Shown in pieces: positions 34,623-40,368 of a stretch of DNA of 40,368 nt. The stretch spans positions 64,830 to 105,197 of the forward strand of contig JAKSSK010000001.1 of NCBI GenBank assembly GCA_024403135.1, given 5' to 3'. The notes under the pieces are model-generated. The model was not told where the DNA came from and did not search any database. It was given only the letters and a program-made list of their open reading frames with translations. Position numbers and translations under genes: made by a program. The DNA comes from Clostridia bacterium (GTDB lineage Bacteria; Bacillota; Clostridia; Peptostreptococcales; Anaerovoracaceae). Each line of letters begins with the position of its first letter. The stretch's first letter is position 1.

Positions 34623-35150
34623 CTACTGGGCGTTCTTCTGTAAAATGTTTATACGGGTATCTACTACTAGTGAAGATACCATAATTAAGCACATTAAAAC
34701 CGCATACGGTGTAAATGCTGCCGTTTGCAGTAAGTAAGGCGTAAAGAATGCTAAGAATCCTGTAGCCTTGTTTAGATAGATGTGGTTAGAAACGAATCTA
34801 TGCTGAGTAACTCCAAAATATATGTAGTAGGATATTCTTAATACCAAAATGCCTACAAGTATCCATACTACTGGTTTTGGAAGTGCTGCAACTATCTTTG
34901 TGAATAGCTTTGCAATCATGGAAAGGAAAAAGAACAGGTCTGCAGCTGAATCAAGTTTTGATCCAAACTTAGATACTGTACCTGTCTTTCTTGCTACTGT
35001 TCCGTCGATGGCATCAGTTGCTCCTGCAAATGTGTAGGAGATAAAGAAGCCCTTGCTAAATGTAGGGAAAATTAGCATAAGGATAGTTCCAACTATTCTA
35101 AGACTAGTAATAATATTCGCAATGTTTCGTTTGAACCAATTCTTTTCCAT
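34623..35150 (-). CDS. CDP-alcohol phosphatidyltransferase family membrane protein
   Basis: A 175-residue integral membrane enzyme. The family motif DGX2ARX8GX3DX3D is complete (DGTVARKTGTVSKFGSKLDSAAD, about 44-66), lying between the first helices, with about five hydrophobic segments. It transfers a phosphatidyl group from CDP-diacylglycerol to an alcohol. Phosphatidylglycerophosphate synthase (PgsA) is plausible because cardiolipin synthase is present, but specificity cannot be read. The ATG at 35148-35150 lacks a ribosome binding site and lies six bases after TATACT. The upstream extension (TTG at 35192) lies in the preceding terminator and is rejected. The gene looks leaderless. Confidence 0.85.
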   Translation of the reverse strand: MEKNWFKRNIANIITSLRIVGTILMLIFPTFSKGFFISYTFAGATDAIDGTVARKTGTVSKFGSKLDSAADLFFFLSMIAKLFTKIVAALPKPVVWILVGILVLRISYYIYFGVTQHRFVSNHIYLNKATGFLAFFTPYLLQTAAFTPYAVLMCLIMVSSLVVDTRINILQKNAQ

Positions 35151-35156
35151 AGGATT

Positions 35157-35165
35157 AGTATACCA
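35157..35165 (-). promoter_or_regulatory. Extended -10 promoter for a leaderless CDP-alcohol phosphatidyltransferase gene
   Basis: On the minus strand TGGTATACT ends six bases before the ATG. The -35 region is poor, as is common with extended -10 promoters. Transcription would start at the A of the start codon. Confidence 0.5.
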
Positions 35166-35174
35166 CACTTTAAA

Positions 35175-35204
35175 GAAAAATGCCGCAGCCAATTTGGCTG
35201 CAGC
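35175..35204 (-). terminator. Terminator after the metallophosphoesterase gene
   Basis: A GC-rich stem GCAGCCA/TGGCTGC, extended by outer GC pairs (35182-35204), is followed on the minus strand by ATTTTTCTTT. Confidence 0.88.
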
Positions 35205-35213
35205 ATAAAATCT

Positions 35214-38200
35214 TTAATATTCGTCGTCTTCAACTACAGGATATGTATTTTCACCATCATATACCCAGTTAGTAACTTTACCTATTTCATCTGTTACCTT
35301 GACATACATTCTCTCTACAGGGAGAATAGTGCCATACTTTGTACCCCTAGTCCATGTACGACCATTTAAGCTATATTTTACTTTAGATTTAGATACATTG
35401 CTTCCTTTAACAATTATCTGTACGTCGTAAGTTGTTACATTTCTAGTAAAGAAGATTAAGAATTTCTTAGTAACTTCCTTCTTTACTACTGCAACATTAA
35501 CCCCTATAACGCCTACGTATGCATTATTCTTAGCACCGCATTTACATGCATCATCGTCAGAATCAAATACGTGGTTTTCAGTTCTAATTACTTCACCACA
35601 TACTGAGCATACAACGTCATGTGTTCCATCTCCGTTATCCACATACTCATAGAATTCAGGGAGATGTTCTTGGAATTCAAAGTGCTGCTTAAGTGTAACA
35701 TCTACTACCTTAGTTCCTACAGCAAGTGCTCCATTAGAGATTGTCATGTAGTATGAAGTAAGCTCTAGGATATCGTTTACTACCTTGCCGCTCTTGTATG
35801 AAGTAACGTTAGTGTAGAAACCGCCGTCATATTTCCATAGATATAGGTTATCCATGTACTTGATCTTGCCGTTTTCAAATCCAACATACTGCTTCTGAGC
35901 CTTGTCGTAGATAGTCCAGTTGTTACTTACGTACTTAATATCGTATAGAGTGCCTGTTTCCTTGCCGTTAAAGTACATTCTAAATGTACCATCACCTACA
36001 GCAGCGGCCTTATCTATTACGCATTCAGGGTCCTTTTCAAAGTTTGCCTTGTATGTAGCAGCTTCAAAGATACCGCTATTACCCTTTGTAGGTACGAAGT
36101 GAGCATCGGTTGAAACCACCTGACTACCCTTTGTCCAGTTAACAAAGTGATAGCCTTCATTAGCTATTGCTGTTGATCCATATGGACTACCAGTGATTGG
36201 AGCAACCATTTCGCTAGCAACGTTTACAGTTCCATGTGAATCAGCTGCTTCATATGAAATCTGAACTTTGTCTGCTTCAACAAAGTTTGCTGTATATGTT
36301 GCTTCCTTAACTTCAGTTGGTGTGAAATTAGCGTCTTCAGATACTACGTTTCCTTCTTCATCTGTCCAGTTTACGAACTTGTATCCAGTACTAGCTGTTG
36401 CTTTTGAACCAGTAGGCTTTAGATGTCTAGCATTGATTGGATCTGCTGCTCTAGAAACAGTACCTAGTCCATCTTTTGCAACATACTTGATGCTGAAGTT
36501 TGGTGTAGCCTTAAACATACCTAAATCGGCAGAAGTGTCTGAAAGAGTAAATGTTGCATTATCTCCCATAGCTAGATACTTATTATCTGCTGTCTTAAGT
36601 GCATCTCCTTCTTGAGTCACCTTTTCAGCAATTACATCTTCGCCATAGGTAATCTTATATCCACCATCAACTGCTGAAACATGGCAAAGCATAGCCATCT
36701 TAGCGCCCTTAGTTATTACATCACCAAAAACTGTTACCAATCCACCTTGTGTCTTAGCAAGTCCATAGTCTCCTACAGTAAATACATAGTCACCTTCTTC
36801 AAGTGTATTGGTCTTTACGCAGAAGTAGTTAAATGCTACAGGTGCTACAGTGCTATCTGCTTCATAGATAGTGATCTTATCTGCATTACCTAATGAACGA
36901 AGTGTGAATAGGTCTGCATTACCAGACTGTATACCCTGGTTAGCATCCTGGATTGTATCGTAAGCTAAGTACTTATCTGTAGATACGTGTCTTAGATTAC
37001 CGTTTTGATACTGCCACTGGTGCTGTTCATCAGCAAGGCTAATATATCCACCCTTAGGGTTTCCGTTATTATTGTATGTTGCAGATAGGTAGTCTCCATC
37101 TGGAGTCTTAAATGCAAAGCCATTTTCCATGCCCTCTGCTGTCCAGATAATATCTGAAGTTACTTCGGATTGTATGTATCCGCCAGATATTTCAACGTCT
37201 ACTCCATTAAAACCAGAATATGCATATCCTGTTGTATTGGTGTATCCTTCATTAACATCTCTACCTAATGCCTTACCGTTATTAACAAGTACATACATGT
37301 GACCATCCTGAATCTGATCAACCTTCTTGTAGTGAGTTTCAGTTTGTGTAGCATTGATGTCAATAGTAGTTTCACCAAATGGTACATTCTGTAGATTGTA
37401 GTAGGTCATGGTAACCTTGCTACCATCGATCTTTACAGTCATACCCTTACCGAATATCTTAGCGCTGTTACCGCCAGAATATTCTTGGTCACACATACAG
37501 CCTGCTGCTGCATATGTGAAGTTAATTGGAGTATCGTCTATATAGTCTCTAGTTACTTTATCGTAGTGAGTATCCGCTTCACTGTGGTTATGTCCCCATA
37601 GGAAGATAACGTTTGGATAGCTATTTAATAACTCAATTACCTTTTCCTTGTTCTTAGTGTCACGGCTACTAAATTTATGTAATGGATAGTGAGAAAGTAT
37701 AAAGATTGGGATGTTTGTTGGTGCAGTTTCTAGATATTCACTTAAAGTCGCAATATCTCCCTCAGTTATTTCCTGAGTGCCAGTCTTTGCACCAAAACAG
37801 TAGATGATGTAATCGTCATCCTTTACTGCTTCGCCAATCTGCTTGTAGTTTTCTTTCCAAACTGTAACGCTTTCTGTTGCATTACCTGGTGAACCAGCAT
37901 CGTGGTTACCGTTGGTATATACAGCCTGAGTAACGTGTTCGTTAGCGTTTACTTTATCTACTACAGTCTGTACGTTTTTCCAGTAGTTATTTGCATCTGT
38001 ATTTGATGCAATATCTCCGCATACGCCAAGGTATTCATACTGACTAACGCCTTCTTTTGCTGCTACAGCATTAAGCCAGCCATCTAATCTATCCACGCTC
38101 TTGTCATTTGAAGCGTTATGTATATCTGATGTAAATACTAAATATGTACTAGTGTCTTCTGGTGGATCAGCATATGACATAGGTGCTAAGGTGAACACCA

Positions 38201-38249
38201 TAGTCAAGGCTAATGCCAAGCTGAGTACTTTTTTAAATATATTCTTCAT
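35214..38249 (-). CDS. Secreted calcineurin-like metallophosphoesterase with surface modules
   Basis: A 1011-residue exported protein; signal peptide about 1-27. The phosphoesterase domain (about 34-300) has all metal motifs: SDIH (D42/H44), GD (78-79), GNHD (114-117), SHYP (H187) and GHNH (219-222). Next is a W-rich module (WTAEGMENGFAFKTPDGDYL ... WQYQNGN, about 365-440). Two InlB-like repeats follow (GYKFVNWTDEEGN and GYHFVNWTKGS). Then comes a second W-rich module (NNWTIYDKAQKQYVGF ... LWKYDGGFYT), a CSVCG...CKCG cysteine segment and a basic C-terminus. No LPXTG is present. The substrate (phosphodiester or monoester outside the cell) is unknown. It lies 22 bases after the SGNH hydrolase gene with a GAGGAG site, forming an operon. 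Confidence 0.87.
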   Translation of the reverse strand: MKNIFKKVLSLALALTMVFTLAPMSYADPPEDTSTYLVFTSDIHNASNDKSVDRLDGWLNAVAAKEGVSQYEYLGVCGDIASNTDANNYWKNVQTVVDKVNANEHVTQAVYTNGNHDAGSPGNATESVTVWKENYKQIGEAVKDDDYIIYCFGAKTGTQEITEGDIATLSEYLETAPTNIPIFILSHYPLHKFSSRDTKNKEKVIELLNSYPNVIFLWGHNHSEADTHYDKVTRDYIDDTPINFTYAAAGCMCDQEYSGGNSAKIFGKGMTVKIDGSKVTMTYYNLQNVPFGETTIDINATQTETHYKKVDQIQDGHMYVLVNNGKALGRDVNEGYTNTTGYAYSGFNGVDVEISGGYIQSEVTSDIIWTAEGMENGFAFKTPDGDYLSATYNNNGNPKGGYISLADEQHQWQYQNGNLRHVSTDKYLAYDTIQDANQGIQSGNADLFTLRSLGNADKITIYEADSTVAPVAFNYFCVKTNTLEEGDYVFTVGDYGLAKTQGGLVTVFGDVITKGAKMAMLCHVSAVDGGYKITYGEDVIAEKVTQEGDALKTADNKYLAMGDNATFTLSDTSADLGMFKATPNFSIKYVAKDGLGTVSRAADPINARHLKPTGSKATASTGYKFVNWTDEEGNVVSEDANFTPTEVKEATYTANFVEADKVQISYEAADSHGTVNVASEMVAPITGSPYGSTAIANEGYHFVNWTKGSQVVSTDAHFVPTKGNSGIFEAATYKANFEKDPECVIDKAAAVGDGTFRMYFNGKETGTLYDIKYVSNNWTIYDKAQKQYVGFENGKIKYMDNLYLWKYDGGFYTNVTSYKSGKVVNDILELTSYYMTISNGALAVGTKVVDVTLKQHFEFQEHLPEFYEYVDNGDGTHDVVCSVCGEVIRTENHVFDSDDDACKCGAKNNAYVGVIGVNVAVVKKEVTKKFLIFFTRNVTTYDVQIIVKGSNVSKSKVKYSLNGRTWTRGTKYGTILPVERMYVKVTDEIGKVTNWVYDGENTYPVVEDDEY

Positions 38250-38271
38250 TTATGTTCTCCTCTTTACCTAA

Positions 38272-39603
38272 TTAGTTTGCTACATAGAAGGTTGCTTTAA
38301 CCTTCTTCTTTGCTGCCTTAAACTTGTCATCACCATACTTTAGATAGTGGTAAACAGTCTTGTCGTTCTTGTTCTTAGTTGTTGTATAAAGTCCCCCGTT
38401 ATATTTCCATACTGTAGGGTTCTTTTCTCTAAGAACAATTCCAGCCTTCTTGTCGTAGCAAATGTATTGGCCTAAAGGATTTCTAAGTGTCCAGCCCTTT
38501 CCTGAAGGTCTGAATGTAATATTTCCTGCATCGAAACTATTTAATTCAAGACGGATTAATCCATTCTTTGGCTTAGATATCTGCTTTTCAGGTCCTGGAA
38601 GCTGAGATAGAATCTGATCTGCAATATACTGATGTCCGTCTGCCCTTGGATGGTTGTCTAAGTTGTTGAACTGCTGGATGAATCCTTCGCTAGTTACGTT
38701 GATTGATTCAAATGCATCTCCAACCTTGAATATGTCAGCATACTTACATCCGTAGTGGGAAGCCCAATACTTTAGCTTTGAGTTAGCATACTGAAGGTAT
38801 ACGGAGGCTATTGAGCCAACTATGTTATCCCCGTCATCTGTAATGCTAAGCTTCTGGTATGGGTTATATAGCCCTACTAGAACGATGTCGCATGTTGGAT
38901 TTAGCTGCTTAATTCTCTGGATAAGCTTAGGATATCCAGTTACGAACTTCTCATATCCTTCTGGTACAAGCTTTAGAAGTAGGTCTAGGTCTAGGCTGCC
39001 GTTTGCCGTTGCCACATTCTTTGGATATGTGAATAGGTCGTTAGATCCAATATATATTGTTACAAGGCTTGACTGGCGAATATATTCCTGAGCTTCGCCT
39101 GAGTCATGCATGTATTCTATTGAATCCCATCTCTGAGGTGAGAATGCAATGTTATAGTGGTAATCGCGGCCTGCCTCATAGTCGTATTCTTCATCATAGT
39201 CTCCTAACATCCATAGGGCATCAACTAACTGAAGTCCTACGCATGTTAAGCTGTGGTATCTTGCGTCTACAGCATCACGAACTAGTCCTGGGAATGCGTT
39301 ATCGCATACGCCAAAGTGAGCCTTAGGAAGGTTTGAGTTCCAGCCTCCCCAGCCTCCCCAGCCTCCCCAGCCTCCCCATGGGTTGTTTCCACCCTGGCTA
39401 TCTGGGAAGTTGTTGTACTGTAGATCATTTGCTCCATTGCCATTAATTCCATAGCCTGCAGCTACGCTATCGCCTATGCAGCAGTAGTCGCTGTAGTGCT
39501 TAACAGTTGGATCAGGTTCTGCCGCAAATGACGGAACCGCAACAGTAAACACTAAGGCCACAGAAAGCAAAATTGTAACTAATTTCTCTGTGTACTTTCT
39601 CAT
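38272..39603 (-). CDS. Secreted SGNH/GDSL-family hydrolase
   Basis: A 443-residue exported protein with signal peptide about 1-28. Block I is CCIGDSVAAGYG with nucleophile Ser46; a later block has YIGSNDLF (Gly and Asn of the oxyanion hole) and block V is DNHPRADGHQ with Asp and His. Such enzymes are esterases or lipases, often removing acyl groups from carbohydrates or lipids; the substrate is unknown. Between blocks I and II is a (WGG)4W segment (residues 76-88) encoded by four exact 9-base repeats. The last ~85 residues form a W-rich module ending VWKYNGGLYT, similar to one in the next gene. The start at 39601-39603 has an AAGGAG site and a promoter at 39640-39668. Confidence 0.87.
   Translation of the reverse strand: MRKYTEKLVTILLSVALVFTVAVPSFAAEPDPTVKHYSDYCCIGDSVAAGYGINGNGANDLQYNNFPDSQGGNNPWGGWGGWGGWGGWNSNLPKAHFGVCDNAFPGLVRDAVDARYHSLTCVGLQLVDALWMLGDYDEEYDYEAGRDYHYNIAFSPQRWDSIEYMHDSGEAQEYIRQSSLVTIYIGSNDLFTYPKNVATANGSLDLDLLLKLVPEGYEKFVTGYPKLIQRIKQLNPTCDIVLVGLYNPYQKLSITDDGDNIVGSIASVYLQYANSKLKYWASHYGCKYADIFKVGDAFESINVTSEGFIQQFNNLDNHPRADGHQYIADQILSQLPGPEKQISKPKNGLIRLELNSFDAGNITFRPSGKGWTLRNPLGQYICYDKKAGIVLREKNPTVWKYNGGLYTTTKNKNDKTVYHYLKYGDDKFKAAKKKVKATFYVAN
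39342..39377. repeat. Four tandem 9-base repeats within the SGNH hydrolase gene
   Basis: The unit AGCCTCCCC on the plus strand (TGG GGA GGC in reading direction) is repeated four times exactly and encodes Trp-Gly-Gly. Copy changes would stay in frame. Confidence 0.95.
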
Positions 39604-39639
39604 AAAAATCTCCTTAACGTTTAAATAAATCACGTAAAT

Positions 39640-39668
39640 ATTTTACCACCAAAGGTATATTTATGCAA
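39640..39668 (-). promoter_or_regulatory. Promoter of the SGNH hydrolase-phosphoesterase operon
   Basis: Minus strand TTGCAT (39663-39668), 17 bases, TAAAAT (39640-39645) with TGG before the -10. It lies just after the terminator of the zinc-ribbon gene. Confidence 0.65.
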
Positions 39669-39671
39669 ACT

Positions 39672-39690
39672 AAAAAAGGCTCCAGAGCCT
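39672..39690 (-). terminator. Terminator after the zinc-ribbon gene
   Basis: A short stem AGGCT/AGCCT with loop CTGG (39677-39690) followed by six U residues on the minus strand, two bases after the stop codon. Confidence 0.75.
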
Positions 39691-39691
39691 C

Positions 39692-39919
39692 TTATAATTT
39701 GTCATTTAATTCATCTAGTAAATACAGTGCCTTAAAGGTCTTGTTGCACCTCTTGCACTGCCAGTCAGAATTATCCTTCTTTGCTTTTTTATGTAGTAGT
39801 TCTAATTTCTCTCCGCAGAATGGACAGTCTACCTCTTCCTCACTCCATAGTTTCTTAAGGAAAGATATTACCTCCTGCCTAGAGTTCATGTTTAATTCCT
39901 TTAAAGTTACTCTATTCAT
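39692..39919 (-). CDS. Small zinc-ribbon protein
   Basis: A 75-residue protein with one four-cysteine zinc ribbon: CPFCGEKL (about 32-39) and CKRCNKTF (about 55-62). The pattern resembles the IS1595/transposase-type zinc ribbon or a stand-alone regulator, but there is no transposase domain. The start directly follows the stop of the small membrane-protein gene (TAGATG), with AAGGAT upstream; a second ATG 11 codons in is possible. Function unknown. Confidence 0.7.
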   Translation of the reverse strand: MNRVTLKELNMNSRQEVISFLKKLWSEEEVDCPFCGEKLELLHKKAKKDNSDWQCKRCNKTFKALYLLDELNDKL

Positions 39920-40102
39920 CTACTTATCCTTCTTTCTAAATAGATTGAATATGTTGGATAAAAGAATACATACCAATGCTCCAATGAAAGGCCTAGCCGA
40001 ATCACTATGATCCATCAGTCCTACCACCACAAATATTAGGGCTGCGATCAACAAAAGGAAGGATACAATAACATGTATATTGTTTCTAGTTTTTCTGTCC
40101 AT
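39920..40102 (-). CDS. Small two-helix membrane protein
   Basis: A 60-residue protein with two hydrophobic segments (about 9-29 and 39-53) and a basic C-terminus (NLFRKKDK). The start at 40100-40102 has GGGAG six bases before it; ten further open codons upstream run into the tRNA terminator and are not credible. It resembles no family I recognise. It is coupled to the zinc-ribbon gene and lies downstream of the rRNA-tRNA operon terminator, with no clear promoter of its own visible. Confidence 0.6.
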   Translation of the reverse strand: MDRKTRNNIHVIVSFLLLIAALIFVVVGLMDHSDSARPFIGALVCILLSNIFNLFRKKDK

Positions 40103-40121
40103 AATTTTCTCCCGTATTAGT

Positions 40122-40147
40122 AAAAAAGACATCCTATTGGATGTCTT
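40122..40147 (-). terminator. Terminator of the rRNA-tRNA operon
   Basis: Perfect 9-bp stem AAGACATCC/GGATGTCTT with a 4-base loop (40126-40147) just after tRNA-Leu, followed by six U residues on the minus strand. Confidence 0.92.
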
Positions 40148-40149
40148 AG

Positions 40150-40232
40150 TGGTGCGGGATGAGGGACTTGAACCCCCACGGTCGCCCGCTAGAACCTAAA
40201 TCTAGTGCGTCTGCCAATTCCGCCAATCCCGC
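40150..40232 (-). tRNA. tRNA-Leu (anticodon TAG)
   Basis: An 83-base gene with encoded CCA (40150-40152), acceptor stem GCGGGAU/AUCCCGC, long class II variable arm and anticodon loop UUUAGGU giving UAG, reading CUA and probably other CUN codons. It is the last gene of the rRNA-tRNA operon. Confidence 0.95.
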
Positions 40233-40238
40233 ATATTA

Positions 40239-40313
40239 TGGTGACCCCATCGAGAATCGAACTCGAGTTACCGCCGTGAAAGGGCGATGTCTTAACCGCT
40301 TGACCATGGGGCC
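40239..40313 (-). tRNA. tRNA-Glu (anticodon TTC)
   Basis: A 75-base gene with encoded CCA (40239-40241), acceptor stem GGCCCCA/UGGGGUC and anticodon loop CUUUCAC giving UUC. It lies seven bases after the 5S gene and six bases before tRNA-Leu. Confidence 0.96.
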
Positions 40314-40320
40314 TAAAAAA

Positions 40321-40368
40321 CCGGCAACGTCCTACTTTCCCAGGCAGCTTCCCACCAAGTATCATCAG
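40321..40368 (-). rRNA. rrf: 5S ribosomal RNA, 3' part (runs off the window)
   Basis: The last 48 bases match the 3' third of bacterial 5S rRNA: GGGAAAGUAGGACGUUGCCGG ends the gene, preceded by the GGUGGGAAGCUGCC region. It shows an rRNA operon continuing to the right and transcribed leftwards into tRNA-Glu and tRNA-Leu. Confidence 0.9.

Noticed and set aside
35151..35192. TTG start for the CDP-alcohol phosphatidyltransferase
   Set aside because: It would lie in the terminator hairpin of the previous gene and adds residues not expected for the family.
39342..39377. CRISPR-like or short tandem array
   Set aside because: The units are 9 bases with no spacers and are read in frame as Trp-Gly-Gly inside an enzyme gene.

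Overview
The window reads as chromosome of a low-to-moderate GC Gram-positive anaerobe of the class Clostridia. The basis is strong GGAGG-type ribosome binding sites, Firmicutes gene orders (rnc-smc-ftsY, rplS-rbgA-rnhB, a xerD-nudF neighbourhood), a valine T-box leader, SpoVS, and an fhs-fchA-folD one-carbon cluster. A non-model family such as Anaerovoracaceae is my guess and cannot be settled from the window. Nearly all genes lie on the minus strand and lead away from an rRNA operon whose 5S 3' end sits at the right edge.

Layout from left to right. At 1-183 the start of nth (minus) diverges from a GntR/FCD regulator gene (plus), which has a consensus promoter with a 14-bp palindrome over its -10 box. 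From 12458 down to 847 a long minus-strand unit runs rnc, smc, ftsY, der, miaB (with an N-terminal extension), an MFS exporter, cardiolipin synthase and an M50 protease. From 18401 down to 12530 a valine T-box controls valS, folC, a GNAT gene and glyA, ending in a terminator. From 24373 down to 18433 come rplS (with a leader hairpin), an EamA transporter, rbgA, rnhB, fhs, fchA and folD. From 26157 down to 24416 come spoVS, a NUDIX hydrolase and a XerD-like protein. A divergent plus-strand stretch holds a candidate small RNA with C-rich loops and a YprB-like exonuclease. After tRNA-Glu(CTC) the right third is accessory: a secreted Ig/FnIII protein, pckA, a 996-residue surface protein, a DUF362 ferredoxin-like protein, a CDP-alcohol phosphatidyltransferase, and an operon of two exported hydrolases (SGNH and calcineurin-like). 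A small two-gene unit, tRNA-Leu, tRNA-Glu(TTC) and the 5S end close the window.

How the genes work together. GlyA, FolD, FchA and Fhs connect serine, methylene-, methenyl- and formyl-tetrahydrofolate and formate, and FolC retains folates by polyglutamylation. Der, RbgA, L19, RNase III, MiaB and ValS serve ribosome and tRNA function. SMC, FtsY and RNase HII are housekeeping. The secreted proteins carry signal peptides but no visible LPXTG motif.

Points most worth a second look: (1) MiaB carries a 116-residue extension resembling a shortened GpsA, located directly after der where gpsA often sits; (2) the XerD homologue has Phe in place of the nucleophilic Tyr and Gln in place of the HxxR His, yet has a near-consensus promoter; (3) a candidate ~90-nt RNA has two hairpins with CCCCC loops; (4) FolD lacks the Lys and Gln of the cyclohydrolase site and is encoded next to the separate cyclohydrolase FchA; (5) two genes look leaderless; (6) a nine-base G:C tract lies upstream of the large surface-protein gene.
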